Source: Bradyrhizobium sp. YR681
GTDB taxonomy: Bacteria > Pseudomonadota > Alphaproteobacteria > Rhizobiales > Xanthobacteraceae
Reading direction: 5' to 3'
NCBI RefSeq assembly: GCF_000282615.1
Contig: NZ_AKIY01000304.1
Location: 1 to 46,291 of the forward strand
Length of the DNA: 46,291 nucleotides
A program made the translations under genes and the position numbers. Every line of letters starts with the position of its first letter. The stretch's first letter is position 1. Below the pieces are notes generated by a model, which searched no databases, was not told the DNA's origin, and saw nothing but the letters and a program-made list of their open reading frames with translations. Shown here piece by piece: positions 1 to 8,802 of the stretch.

Positions 1-812
1 GGCTCGGCCGCCGTGAACACGCGCCAGAAGAAGGCGATCGCCGAGACCGCGCAGATCCAGGCGCAGATCGCCACCGACGTATCCTGCATCCATTCGTGTT
101 GCGGACCTTCCTCCAGCACATATTCCAGCGTGCCGAGGAAGCCGGCCATGAACAACAGGCCCCACCAGTCGAAGCGGTCGAGCAGCTCGAAATGCGGCTC
201 GTCGAAATCCACCAGAGCCAGCACGCCGAGGGTGATGCCGATGCCGGGCACGACGTTGATGAAGAACAGCCAGTTCCACGACATCAGGTCGGTGATGTAG
301 CCGCCGACCGTCGGCCCGATGGTCGGGGCCAGCGTCGCGACCAGCCCGATGATGGGACCGACGATGTGGAATTTGGAGCGCGGGAAGACGGTGTAGGCCG
401 AGGCGAACACCGTCGGGATCATGCCGGCGCCCAGGAATCCCTGCAGCGCGCGCCAGAGGATCATCTCCTCGATGGTGGTGGCAAAGCCGCACAGCAGGCT
501 CGATACGGTGAAGCCGGCCGCCGAGATCGCGAACAGCAGCCGCGTGCCGAACGCGCGGGAGAGAAAGCCCGACAGCGGGATCGCGATCACTTCGGCGATC
601 AGATAGGCGGTCTGGACCCAGGCGACCTCGCTGGAGCTCGCCGACAGTCCGGCCTGGATTTCACTGAGGGACGCGGAGACGATCTGGATGTCCAGGATCG
701 ACATGAACATCCCGAACACCATGATGATGAAGGCGAACAGCCGCTTCGGCGCGATGCGCTCCGAAGCGGGGTTCGCCATCATGGCGGGTGAAGCAGTCGT
801 GGCGTTGGCCAT
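1..812 (-). CDS. DHA2-family multidrug MFS transporter (EmrB/QacA type), 3' end cut by window edge
   Basis: This inner-membrane proton-driven drug exporter is read leftwards from ATG at 812; about 270 N-terminal residues are present and the rest lies beyond base 1. The protein starts MANATTASPAMM and has hydrophobic helices from about residue 24. The first helix carries LDIQIVSASL, the DHA2 version of the LDxTIVNVALP signature. A GLVATLAPTIGPTVGG stretch around residue 160 matches antiporter motif C of 14-helix drug transporters. It lies 29 bp downstream of the HlyD-type adaptor gene on the same strand, the usual emrA-emrB order, so the two proteins probably form a tripartite pump with an outer-membrane channel encoded elsewhere. 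Substrate cannot be read from sequence. Expression is probably controlled by the TetR gene at 2356. Confidence 0.93.
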   Translation of the reverse strand, partial: MANATTASPAMMANPASERIAPKRLFAFIIMVFGMFMSILDIQIVSASLSEIQAGLSASSSEVAWVQTAYLIAEVIAIPLSGFLSRAFGTRLLFAISAAGFTVSSLLCGFATTIEEMILWRALQGFLGAGMIPTVFASAYTVFPRSKFHIVGPIIGLVATLAPTIGPTVGGYITDLMSWNWLFFINVVPGIGITLGVLALVDFDEPHFELLDRFDWWGLLFMAGFLGTLEYVLEEGPQHEWMQDTSVAICAWICAVSAIAFFWRVFTAAE

Positions 813-841
813 GGTCCGACCTCGCAGCGCGCGGGTTGCGA

Positions 842-2161
842 TTACTGCGGGTGGATCGCGGTGGGATCGTCGAGATCGATCTCGCTGTCGGCGTCGGCCG
901 CGCCCTTGTTGGTGTCGACCGTCGCGTAGACCGACATGCCGGCGCGGAGCAGGTTCTGCTTCGCCACCGACTTCGGCACGCGAATGCGGACCGGCACGCG
1001 CTGCACGATCTTGGTGAAATTGCCGGTGGCGTTGTCGGGCGGCAGCAGCGTGAACACCGAGCCGGAGCCCGCCGCGATGCTGTCGACGACTCCCGAGAAC
1101 TTGCGCATGCCATAGGCATCGACCTTGATCGTCACGGGCTGGCCGGGACGGATGCGCTTGAGCTGCGTTTCCTTGAAGTTGGCGTCGATATAGACGTCGT
1201 CGAGCGGCACGACATTGCCGAGGCGCTGGCCGACCGCGATGAAGTCGCCGGCGTTGACGAGACGGTTCGAGAACGTGCCGTCGACGGGCGCGCGCACCGC
1301 CGTGAAGGCGAGGTCGCGCTCGGCCTTGGCGAGCGTGGTCTTGAGCTCGGCGAGCTGCGCCTTCGCTTCGGCCTGCTGTGCCTTGGTGACGTCGACATTG
1401 CTGACGGCAACGTCGTAGGCGGCCTGCGCGGCCTTGACCGCGGCGGCGCCCTGGTCGCGTCCGGCTTCCGAGCTTTCGAACGTCGCACGCGAGGCAAAGC
1501 CCTTGCTGCTCAGCGCCTGCTGGCGCTCATAGTCGAGATCGGCGCGCTTGAGGCCGGCCTCGGCCGAGACGAGCTGCGCCTTGGCCTGCGCGACCTGGCT
1601 CTCCAGCGCCGCGACCTGGCGGCCGATGCGGTCGATGGTGGCCTGCTGGGTCGCGATCCGGGTCGCGGCGGCATCGACCGCGATCTTGTAGTCGCCGTCA
1701 TCGATGCGGAAGATGATATCGCCGGCGCGCACCGTGGTGTTGTCACCGGCAAGGATCGAGGCGATGTGACCGGCCACGCGCGCGCCCAGCATGGTGTTGT
1801 TGGCGCGGACATAGGCGTCGTCGGTCGCAACATAGAAGCGGCCGACCAGCGTGTAATAGCCGGCATAGCTGGCAGCCGCGAGCGCGAGCACCAGGCCGAT
1901 GCCCATCATGACGAATTTGCGCTTGCCGGATTTCGGTGCGGCGGCGGACGCGGTCGGCGCAGGTGCGGCCGGCTTGTCGGTCACGGGCTTCTCCGGCACC
2001 TCGGCGGTGCGGCGCTTGGCTTCTTCAGCCACATGAGAGCGCAACTGCTCGGCGAGGGCAGCAGATTTCTCGGTCGTCACTTCACTGCCCGCCTGCTCCG
2101 GCGTCGTCTCCACCGCTTCCTGGCGAAGGACGCGCGCAGCCTGGTCTCTCGATACGGCCAT
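842..2161 (-). CDS. HlyD/EmrA-family periplasmic adaptor (membrane fusion protein)
   Basis: This 439-residue protein links an inner-membrane MFS pump to an outer-membrane channel. A long charged cytoplasmic N-terminus (residues 1-80, Ala/Glu/Thr rich) precedes one membrane anchor at about 84-106. A biotinyl-lipoyl-like half follows (RVAGHIASILAGDNTTVRAG), then a long Ala/Gln-rich coiled coil at about 185-290. The second lipoyl half and beta-barrel come next (TAVRAPVDGTFSNRLVNAGD, then VYIDANFKETQL). This order and the IDANFKETQL motif are typical of EmrA. The cytoplasmic tail is longer than in E. coli EmrA. It is the first gene of the leftward pump operon, starting about 75 bp from the operator palindrome shared with the divergent TetR gene. 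Confidence 0.93.
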   Translation of the reverse strand: MAVSRDQAARVLRQEAVETTPEQAGSEVTTEKSAALAEQLRSHVAEEAKRRTAEVPEKPVTDKPAAPAPTASAAAPKSGKRKFVMMGIGLVLALAAASYAGYYTLVGRFYVATDDAYVRANNTMLGARVAGHIASILAGDNTTVRAGDIIFRIDDGDYKIAVDAAATRIATQQATIDRIGRQVAALESQVAQAKAQLVSAEAGLKRADLDYERQQALSSKGFASRATFESSEAGRDQGAAAVKAAQAAYDVAVSNVDVTKAQQAEAKAQLAELKTTLAKAERDLAFTAVRAPVDGTFSNRLVNAGDFIAVGQRLGNVVPLDDVYIDANFKETQLKRIRPGQPVTIKVDAYGMRKFSGVVDSIAAGSGSVFTLLPPDNATGNFTKIVQRVPVRIRVPKSVAKQNLLRAGMSVYATVDTNKGAADADSEIDLDDPTAIHPQ

Positions 2162-2234
2162 AACGGCCTCCCCAAAAAAACGCGATCAAGGACGGCCGTC
2201 CTGCGGCCGGTTCCTTTCGCTCATCCCAAATATC

Positions 2235-2257
2235 ATTGACCGAACGGTTCGGTCAAT
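2235..2257. promoter_or_regulatory. TetR-type operator palindrome between pump operon and its regulator
   Basis: ATTGACCGAAC, one G, then GTTCGGTCAAT form a perfect inverted repeat with 11-bp arms. It lies in the 194-bp gap between the divergent adaptor and TetR genes. Each arm contains TTGACC, which can serve as a -35 box in each direction; AT-rich -10-like sequences lie outward at about 2228-2233 (leftward) and 2259-2266 (rightward). A repressor bound here would cover both promoters, fitting autoregulation plus pump repression. The binding protein is inferred from position. Confidence 0.75.
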
Positions 2258-2355
2258 ATAGATAATATTCCCGATTGGACCCTAAGGAGCCGAATCCTTT
2301 ATTCAGGTTTCACCGTCCAGGCCCCGACCCAAAAACCTTCCGAGACCCTGAACCA

Positions 2356-2991
2356 ATGGTTGTAGCTGCCAGCGAACATCTGCACGTCATCCAGGAGGAG
2401 GACAGTTCCAAGCGCCGCCAGATCCTGGACGGGGCCCGCAAGGTGTTCATGGATCTTGGTTTTGACGGCGCCAGCATGGGCGAGATCGCCCGGGCGGCGC
2501 AGGTCTCCAAGGGCACGCTCTACGTCTACTTTGCCGACAAATGCGCGCTGTTCGAAGCCATCCTCGAGCAGGAGGCGCTGTTTCACGGCCAGGTCGTGTT
2601 CAATTTCGACCCGGTGCGCGACGCCGAGACCACGCTGAAGGATTTCGGCCAGGCCTACATCCACCTGCTCTGCCGGCCCGGCGGCGGCTCGGCGATCCGC
2701 ACCGTGATGGCGATCGCCGAGCGCATGCCCGATGTCGGCCGCCGCTATTATCTGCGCGTGCTGGACAAGACCATCAACCGTCTGTCCGAGTATCTCAAAA
2801 TCCATGTTGGCTCCGGCGATCTCAAGATCGACGATTGCGACCTTGCGGCGTCGCAGTTCATGGAACTGTGCAAGGCCTCGCTCTTCCTGCCCTTCGTGTT
2901 CCAGGCCGCGCCGCCGCCGTCTGAAGAGCGCATGACCGAGGTGGTCGACAGCGCGACGCGGATGTTTCTGGCGGCCTATCAAGCCAAGTGA
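2356..2991 (+). CDS. TetR/AcrR-family transcriptional repressor of the adjacent efflux pump
   Basis: The 211-residue product has an N-terminal TetR DNA-binding domain: RRQILDGARKVFMDLGF, then the helix-turn-helix ASMGEIARAAQVSKGTLYVY, ending in the family hallmark YFADKCALFEAIL. The C-terminal two thirds would be the ligand and dimerisation domain. The frame is open back to a TTG at 2275, but that codon lies where transcription should begin downstream of the operator, so ATG 2356 is preferred; it gives a typical TetR length. Neither start has a strong Shine-Dalgarno. It is divergent from the EmrAB-type genes across a perfect palindrome, so it probably represses both and is released by a pump substrate. 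Confidence 0.88.
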   Translation: MVVAASEHLHVIQEEDSSKRRQILDGARKVFMDLGFDGASMGEIARAAQVSKGTLYVYFADKCALFEAILEQEALFHGQVVFNFDPVRDAETTLKDFGQAYIHLLCRPGGGSAIRTVMAIAERMPDVGRRYYLRVLDKTINRLSEYLKIHVGSGDLKIDDCDLAASQFMELCKASLFLPFVFQAAPPPSEERMTEVVDSATRMFLAAYQAK

Positions 2992-3045
2992 CAGCGGCAG
3001 GCCGCGCGTTGCACATTCCGGACTGACAGCCTTATATTCGGGCTC

Positions 3046-3387
3046 ATGTCTCGTGATCTTCGCCCGCCCGTCGATATCCTCCATTATGAGATCGTCCAGG
3101 AACAGGCCTCGGCGCTTGGGCGAATGGGCCGCGCGCTCGAACAGGCGCTGACACGCCTGCGCGAGTTCGACGCCGCTAACGCTGCCCCGGAGTTGCCGGC
3201 TTCGATGCAGCCGGCGCGGCGCAAGCTGGTGCTGGAAGCCGGCCAGGCACTCTGGATGCTCGTGGTGCAGCGTGAGGCGTCCGGCTTGCGCGACAGCCGC
3301 CACATCATGCGCACCTACAACGTCCCGGGTGAGGTACAGCTGTGCATGGGCCTGGTCCCCGCGCCGTCAAAGCCGGGCCCGAGGTAG
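3046..3387 (+). CDS. small conserved protein, possibly DUF6665 family
   Basis: This 113-residue soluble protein has no signal peptide. It begins MSRDLRPPVDILHYEIVQEQ, has an amphipathic helical centre (ALGRMGRALEQALTRLREF), and ends with a second helix and a strand-like tail (RTYNVPGEVQLCMG). The pattern resembles the small alphaproteobacterial DUF6665 family as I remember it, of unknown function. It lies 54 bp after the TetR stop, so it may be read through from that gene, and it converges on the Crp/Fnr gene 17 bp away. No catalytic motif is visible. Confidence 0.7.
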   Translation: MSRDLRPPVDILHYEIVQEQASALGRMGRALEQALTRLREFDAANAAPELPASMQPARRKLVLEAGQALWMLVVQREASGLRDSRHIMRTYNVPGEVQLCMGLVPAPSKPGPR

Positions 3388-3404
3388 ATTCAGAGCAGCT
3401 TGCG

Positions 3405-4133
3405 CTAGTCGGTCACCTGCTTCCTCAGCGCGGCGAGATCGTTGACGACCATCTTGGTCGGGCCGGTCGCGATGATGCCGTCGTCCTGAAGACGGTTGAG
3501 GATCAGGCTGATCGACTGCCGCGTCGCGCCGATCATGCGCGCGAGATTGGCCTGCGTCACGCGGCCGAGCGAGATCGGGCCGCTCTCGTCCTGCGCCGCG
3601 TTCTCGCACAGCTTGACCAGGAGCAGCACCAGCCGTTCGGCCGCCTTCTGCCCCGCCAGCGTCTGCGCCAGCATCGAATAGGTCTCGCCCTTGAAGCCGA
3701 GGCACTCGATCAGTGCGACCGCAAACGACGGCGACTGCGCGATCAACGTGCGGATCGCATCCTGGTCGAGATGCAGGGCCTCGACGCGCCCAAGCGCGCG
3801 AGCCGACCAGCTGTGGCGGTGATCGCCGAGAATGTAGGGGGCACCGACAAAATCGCCGGCCTCCCAGGTCGCCAGCATCAGTTCGCGCCCCTGCGTGCCC
3901 GCATGGGTGCTTTCGACGATCCCGTTCAGGATGATGTGGATGCCGTCCGCGGGCTCGCCTTCCCGCAACAGATATGCGCGGTTCTGGTAGGTCGCCAACC
4001 TGCCGGTGCGCATCACCAGGTCGAGATCGGGCTTGTCCAGCGCCTTCAGCACGTAACGTCCGGTCCCAGCCCTTCGCAACTCGGCGCACGGCTCGACTGG
4101 ATCAGCCACCTCACGCGCATGCAGGCGCTCCAC
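3405..4133 (-). CDS. Crp/Fnr-family transcriptional regulator
   Basis: The 242-residue product starts at GTG 4133, with GGGAG about 8 bases upstream as ribosome binding site. The N-terminal two thirds form a cyclic-nucleotide-binding-type beta roll (YQNRAYLLREGEPADGIHII, then GRELMLATWEAGDFVGAPYI). A long dimerisation helix follows (LAQTLAGQKAAERLVLLLVK), then a C-terminal winged helix with recognition helix LARMIGATRQSISLILNRL. The Cys residues do not form the N-terminal FNR iron-sulphur cluster pattern, so it is probably not an oxygen-sensing FNR; the ligand is unknown. It follows the amidase operon on the same strand after 72 bp and could be co-transcribed or separately expressed. Targets cannot be assigned. 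Confidence 0.9.
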   Translation of the reverse strand: MERLHAREVADPVEPCAELRRAGTGRYVLKALDKPDLDLVMRTGRLATYQNRAYLLREGEPADGIHIILNGIVESTHAGTQGRELMLATWEAGDFVGAPYILGDHRHSWSARALGRVEALHLDQDAIRTLIAQSPSFAVALIECLGFKGETYSMLAQTLAGQKAAERLVLLLVKLCENAAQDESGPISLGRVTQANLARMIGATRQSISLILNRLQDDGIIATGPTKMVVNDLAALRKQVTD

Positions 4134-4205
4134 GCTCGGTCTCCCTTCGAGTGACGGCTCGAAGGCTAGGAGGTCTCGGATCGGATTGCAACGCGGCGCG
4201 GGTGA

Positions 4206-5570
4206 TCAAGGTTGGGCTGCCGCCCCTGTGAATGCGCAGGCGAGGCCGGTGAGCAGGCGCTCCCGCCCGGCCGGCGCCAGAAAGGTGACGCCATAGGGTA
4301 CGCCCGCCCCGGTCACCGCATTCGGCACCGCGATTGCCGCAAGCCCGAGCGGATTGGCGTAGTTGGTGTAATAGCCGTTGTTGAAATTGGCCGTCAGCGG
4401 ATCACGCGCAACGTCCGCGATGCTGAGGATGGTGCCGACCGTCGGCACGACCAGCGCATCATGCGTCTGCCAGAAATCACGAAGAGAACGCTGGACTTCC
4501 CTGACCTCATAGAGGGCGCGGTAGGTATCAGCCGCAGAGAACTTCCGGCTGCCGATGACGAGGTCGCGCACGATCTGGACGCCGGCATCGGGATTGGCAT
4601 CGAGGAACGCACCGACCGAGACATCCCGCTCGGCAAGGAACGGCCCGAAGAACATCAGGTCGTTGATCGAAGTGAACGGAGAGAAATCGACCGAGGCGAT
4701 CGGCAGATCGAGCTGTCGCAGCCTGCGTAGCGCATCGCCGAACAGCCGTTCCGTCTCGTCATTGCCAAAGAACCTGAGCTGATCGAGGCGCGGCGTTGCG
4801 ATCTTCAGCGGCCGCGCTGGTGAAGCCTGCTCAGTCCAGCCGGCAAAATCGACCGGCGAAAAGCAGTCGGCGGGATCATGCCGCGCCAGCACGCGGTAGA
4901 CGTCGTAGGCATCGTCCGGCTGCTGCGTGTAGAGCGAGATGGTATCGAAGCTGCGGCACGCATAGACCATGCCGCGCTGGCTGAAGGCGCCGGGCGCGGG
5001 CTTGAAGCCGGTGACGCCGCAATAGGATGCCGGCACCCTGCCCGATCCGCCGGTGTCGGTGCCGAACGCAAAGGACGACGTCCCCGTCGCGACCGACACC
5101 GCTGCGCCGGAACTGGAGCCGCCGGGAATATAGTCGGCATGATGCGGGTTGCGCGCGATGCCGTAAGGCGAGCGCACACCGACCAGTCCGGTCGCGAACT
5201 GATCCATGTTGGTCTTGCCGATATAGATCGCGCCGGCGGCGATGGCGTCGGCCACCACGGGACTCGTATGCTGCGCGACATAGGCAAATTCCGGACAGGC
5301 CGACGTGGTCTGTTCGCCTGCGACGTCGATGCAATCCTTGACCGAGAACACGAGACCATAGAGCGGCAGCGCCTCGATCTCTCCGGTCCGCGCGTCGAGC
5401 ACGCGCGCGGCGGCCATGACGCTCTCGGGTCTCGCCGTCGATATCCAGACGCCGCTCTGGTCATCGGCGTTCAGGCGGAGCAACACATGCGCAGCCACGT
5501 CGGATGGCCTGAGCGCGCCGCTGCGGTAGGCGGCACGGAGGTGCCGGGGTGAGATATCCATGTCGGTCAC
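4206..5570 (-). CDS. amidase-signature hydrolase resembling the allophanate hydrolase (AtzF) catalytic domain
   Basis: This 454-residue cytoplasmic amide hydrolase has the Ser-cisSer-Lys triad: Lys78 in FSVKD, the GGSSSG loop at 150-155 and nucleophile Ser176 in DTGGSGRVPA. The stretch DQFATGLVGVRSPYG and the motif ACRSFDTISLY match allophanate hydrolases (AtzF, urea amidolyase N-domain) better than general amidases. The separate C-terminal domain of full-length AtzF is absent. It is the last gene of a leftward operon with an ABC permease, binding protein and M20 peptidase, which suggests an imported amide or ureido compound is split here to release nitrogen. Allophanate itself is possible but unproven, because no urea carboxylase or cyanurate genes are present. 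A second ATG at 5561 is an alternative start. Confidence 0.85.
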   Translation of the reverse strand: MTDMDISPRHLRAAYRSGALRPSDVAAHVLLRLNADDQSGVWISTARPESVMAAARVLDARTGEIEALPLYGLVFSVKDCIDVAGEQTTSACPEFAYVAQHTSPVVADAIAAGAIYIGKTNMDQFATGLVGVRSPYGIARNPHHADYIPGGSSSGAAVSVATGTSSFAFGTDTGGSGRVPASYCGVTGFKPAPGAFSQRGMVYACRSFDTISLYTQQPDDAYDVYRVLARHDPADCFSPVDFAGWTEQASPARPLKIATPRLDQLRFFGNDETERLFGDALRRLRQLDLPIASVDFSPFTSINDLMFFGPFLAERDVSVGAFLDANPDAGVQIVRDLVIGSRKFSAADTYRALYEVREVQRSLRDFWQTHDALVVPTVGTILSIADVARDPLTANFNNGYYTNYANPLGLAAIAVPNAVTGAGVPYGVTFLAPAGRERLLTGLACAFTGAAAQP

Positions 5571-5622
5571 GTGCTTGCGGGAACGGGAGGGGCCGGCGAG
5601 GCGAGCCCGCCGGCAACTGGCC

Positions 5623-6633
5623 TTAACGGCCGATCACCTTTTCCAGATAGGCCGGCTGGAGGAAGGCTTCGAAGTCGGCGCGCGGCAACAGCTTGGGCAA
5701 GCGCTCCTGCTTCACCAGGAAGTCCGCGGTGGAGATCAGCGTATCGACGAACTTGCCCTTCTTCGCGGATGTGCCGAGATATTCCTCCGTAAGCTGCTTG
5801 CTGCACGGGACCATGCCCGTGCCCTTCATCATCCGTGTCGCGTCGGGAAGTGGCAGCGACAGTTCTTCCGCGATGATCTCGGCGGTCTTCTCCGGGTTCT
5901 TCAGCCAGAAATCGATGCCCTCGCACTCGGCCTTGATGAACTTCTCGACATACGACGGATATTTCTCCGCGAACGCGTTCATGACGACGCCGATATCCCA
6001 GGTCGGATAGCCGCGCTTGGTCATCTCGCCCGAGGTAATGAGTATCTTGCCGCCGTTCTTGACCGCCTTGTCGAGGTTTGGCTCCCAGAACCACGCGGCA
6101 TCGATATCGCCGCGAAGCCATGCCGCGGCGATGTCAGACGGCGCGAGATCGAGAATCTTCATCGAGGCGGGATCGACACCCTCGTCCTTCAGCGCCTGGA
6201 GCAGCAGGTAGTGCGTCGTCGATCCGAACGGCGCGGCAACCGTCTTGCCCTTGAGGTCCTTGAGAGAGGTGATGTTCTTGTCGGTGCGGACGACCATCGC
6301 TTCGACATAGTCGAGCAGGTTGATCACGAGAATGCCCTTGATCGGCAGCGCCCGGGTCGCGCCGATCGCGGTCGGCGGATTGCCGAGGCCGCCGAAGTCA
6401 ACGTCGTTGCCTGCGATCGCCCGCAGCATGTCGCCGCCGCCGCCAACCTTGACGTATTTGATGTCGACGCCCGGCATCTCCTTGCCCAGCAGCCCGAGAT
6501 GTTTCGTCACGAGTTGCGCGTTCACCAGGTTCAGATAACCGACGGTCACCTTCGCCGGCTTGTCCTCGGCCCGCGCCGCCGCCGCGAGCGCAAACGTGGA
6601 AACGACAAGAGTTGCAATCAGTCTGTTCATCAT
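5623..6633 (-). CDS. ABC transporter periplasmic binding protein, nitrate/sulfonate/taurine (SsuA/TauA) type
   Basis: The 336-residue product has a signal peptide (MMNRLIATLVVSTFALAAAARA, cleavage near residue 22). The mature part begins KVTVGYLNLVNAQL and contains VGGGGDMLRAIAGNDVDFGG and AWLRGDIDAAWFWEPNLDKA, the two-lobe pattern of SsuA/TauA/NrtA-like binding proteins. It should capture a small organic solute in the periplasm and pass it to the permease encoded 28 bp upstream in the same operon. The neighbouring peptidase and amidase suggest an amide-containing ligand. Sulfonates are less likely, because no monooxygenase gene is nearby. Confidence 0.9.
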   Translation of the reverse strand: MMNRLIATLVVSTFALAAAARAEDKPAKVTVGYLNLVNAQLVTKHLGLLGKEMPGVDIKYVKVGGGGDMLRAIAGNDVDFGGLGNPPTAIGATRALPIKGILVINLLDYVEAMVVRTDKNITSLKDLKGKTVAAPFGSTTHYLLLQALKDEGVDPASMKILDLAPSDIAAAWLRGDIDAAWFWEPNLDKAVKNGGKILITSGEMTKRGYPTWDIGVVMNAFAEKYPSYVEKFIKAECEGIDFWLKNPEKTAEIIAEELSLPLPDATRMMKGTGMVPCSKQLTEEYLGTSAKKGKFVDTLISTADFLVKQERLPKLLPRADFEAFLQPAYLEKVIGR

Positions 6634-6661
6634 ATCGATCTCTCCTCGATCAGGATCAGGA

Positions 6662-7507
6662 TCAGGTTCGGGCCCACGGCATCAACAATCTGGCGATTCC
6701 CCGCATCGTGAGGTCGAGCACGACGCCTGTGAGGCCGAGCACGATCAGGCCCATGATCACGACGTCGGACAGCAGGAATTTTGCCGCATCCCAGATCATC
6801 CAGCCGATGCCGGCGGAGGCCGCCACGATCTCGGCGGCGACGAGGACGGTGTAGGTGAAGCCGAGCGAGATGCGCATGCCGGCGAGGATCAAGGGTCCCG
6901 CCGCAGGCAGATAGACGTGGAACAGCAGATGGCGCCTGGTCGCACCGAGCGACTGCGCGGCCCGCACATAGACGGGATCGACACTGGTGACGGCCTGGAT
7001 GGTCGAGATCACGATTCCCGGCAGGCCGGCGAGGAACAGCAGCGACAGCTTCGAGCTCTCGCCGATGCCGAGCCACATCACCAGCAGCGTATAAAGTCCG
7101 AGCGGCGGCAGCGGCCGATAGAACTCGATCAGCGGATTGAGCAGCGCGCGTGCGTTGCCCGACACGCCCATGAGAACACCGAGCGGAATGCCGACGAGGC
7201 ACGCCAACGCGAACGCCGTGAGGATGCGGTAAAGGCTGGCGCCGAGATGCTGGAGCAGCGTCGCGCCCTGGTAGCCCTTTGTCATGGTCTTGACGAATGC
7301 GGCCCAGACTGCCTGCGGCTTCGGCAGGAACAGCTCGTTGGCCCAGCCCATCTCCGTCACCACGGTCCAGGCCGCCAAAAGGAGCGCGACGGTGAGCGAC
7401 GACAGCAGAAAAGAACGAGAAATCTTTGGGAGCCTCAGTTTCGGTTGGCCCCGCCGCGTGCGATCCGTGGAAATCGGAACGTCCATCGGACTTGCCTCGA
7501 CACTCAT
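6662..7507 (-). CDS. ABC transporter permease, SsuC/TauC type
   Basis: This 281-residue inner-membrane protein has about six helices and the binding-protein-dependent transport signature EAA loop (YVRAAQSLGATRRHLLFHVY), where the ATPase docks. The start ATG at 7507 overlaps the TGA of the peptidase gene as ATGA, so translation is probably coupled; the frame is open further upstream, but MSVEASPMDV at this overlap is the natural start. It pairs with the binding protein that follows. No ATPase gene is found in this operon although the EAA loop is intact, so an ATPase encoded elsewhere must be shared. Confidence 0.9.
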   Translation of the reverse strand: MSVEASPMDVPISTDRTRRGQPKLRLPKISRSFLLSSLTVALLLAAWTVVTEMGWANELFLPKPQAVWAAFVKTMTKGYQGATLLQHLGASLYRILTAFALACLVGIPLGVLMGVSGNARALLNPLIEFYRPLPPLGLYTLLVMWLGIGESSKLSLLFLAGLPGIVISTIQAVTSVDPVYVRAAQSLGATRRHLLFHVYLPAAGPLILAGMRISLGFTYTVLVAAEIVAASAGIGWMIWDAAKFLLSDVVIMGLIVLGLTGVVLDLTMRGIARLLMPWART

Positions 7508-8802
7508 GTGCGCACTCCCAGGATCTGCATGATGGTCAGCGCGTAAATCCGCGTCGCCATCACCGACTTGGTGATCGAGATGTTCTCGTTGTCGACCGCC
7601 CAGCCGTCCTCGCCGGGACCGAAGGTCACGGCGTTGATGCCGGCTTCGCGGAAACGGATGGTGTCGTTGAAGGCGTTCTTGCGGTTGACACCGGGCTCGC
7701 GGCCCATCAGGCGTCGATAGACCGCGCGCAACGAGCGGCAAGGCTCTTCTTCGACCGGCACCGGCTCGGTCGCGTTGACGAACAGCGAGCCGGGCACCTG
7801 GCGTACGCGGATGCCGACATCGTTGACGCCCGCGAATGTCTCCTGCCCGATCCGCTCGATGTCGGAGATCACGCTTCCGAGCGTCATGCCCGGCACGATG
7901 CCGACCACCGCAAGCGTGATGGTGCAGGCATCAGGCGAGAACTGCATCTCGCCGGGCAGGCCACCGCGGATGCGCACCACCGAGCAGCAGGGCGGCGTGT
8001 GCCCCATGAACTTGCTGGGCACGTGCGTGAATGCCATCTCCTTCAGCTTCGGCAACAGCTTCCCCGCCTCCATGATGGCGTTGACGCTGATGTCGGGACG
8101 CCAGATGTGCGACTTGATGCCCTCGACCGTGACCTCGATCAGGCAATGGCCGGAATTGGCCACCGAGAGGTTCATGCCCCAATCGTTGGACACGTCGCCC
8201 CACGCGGTCGGCTCGGCCGTAATCTCGTAGTCGGCGGTGAGCCCGACCTTGTCGAGCATGTAGATCGAGCCCTCGGTGCCGTTGCGCTCCTCGTCGACGG
8301 TGTAGCAGCACATCAAGGTGCCATCGAACTTGACGCCTTCCTCGATCAGCGCCTGAACCGCGAGCAGCGACGCCGCCAGATTGCCGCGCGTGTCGGAGGT
8401 ACCCCGCGCATAGAGCAGGTCGCCATGCCGCGTGGCCTTGAACGGATCGAAATCCGTCATGTGCCACTTCTCGGGCTCGGCGACCGGATAGGTATCGAGG
8501 TGGTCGTTCAGGATCAGCGACGGCGCGCCCTCCCGGCCTTTCAGCACGCCGAGAACGTTCGGCCGGTGCGGCTGCGCGCTGTGTTTTGTCACGTCCATGC
8601 CGAGAGCTTCGAGCTTGCCGGCGACCAGCATCGAGATCGCCTCTTCCTCGGCCGGCGGCAGGTCGGGATCGAGCGGATTGCCGGAGCGCGGCTGACCGGT
8701 TCGGATCAGTTCGGATGCCAGGTCAAGCCAGCGCTGCTCCGTGATGCGCGACAGCACGCGCTGTTCGAGATCGGAGTAAGGCGGGGTGACGGACATCTGC
8801 AT
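7504..8802 (-). CDS. M20-family metallopeptidase (ArgE/DapE-like deacylase)
   Basis: The 432-residue cytoplasmic protein carries the zinc-site motifs of M20 enzymes: NDHLDTYPV (first His and Asp), GTSDTRGN (bridging Asp) and CYTVDEERNGTEGS (catalytic Glu pair). The lid dimerisation domain lies between about 205 and 330. Such enzymes hydrolyse N-acyl or N-carbamoyl amino acids or small peptides; the exact substrate cannot be read. It is the first gene of the leftward operon that continues with permease, binding protein and amidase, so it probably processes the imported compound before or after the amidase. A second ATG at 8796 is an alternative start. Confidence 0.9.
   Translation of the reverse strand: MQMSVTPPYSDLEQRVLSRITEQRWLDLASELIRTGQPRSGNPLDPDLPPAEEEAISMLVAGKLEALGMDVTKHSAQPHRPNVLGVLKGREGAPSLILNDHLDTYPVAEPEKWHMTDFDPFKATRHGDLLYARGTSDTRGNLAASLLAVQALIEEGVKFDGTLMCCYTVDEERNGTEGSIYMLDKVGLTADYEITAEPTAWGDVSNDWGMNLSVANSGHCLIEVTVEGIKSHIWRPDISVNAIMEAGKLLPKLKEMAFTHVPSKFMGHTPPCCSVVRIRGGLPGEMQFSPDACTITLAVVGIVPGMTLGSVISDIERIGQETFAGVNDVGIRVRQVPGSLFVNATEPVPVEEEPCRSLRAVYRRLMGREPGVNRKNAFNDTIRFREAGINAVTFGPGEDGWAVDNENISITKSVMATRIYALTIMQILGVRT

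Noticed and set aside
788..2239. 483-codon frame opposite the HlyD-type gene
   Set aside because: Shadow frame with a repetitive Arg/Asp/Leu composition; the opposite strand encodes a complete EmrA-like protein.
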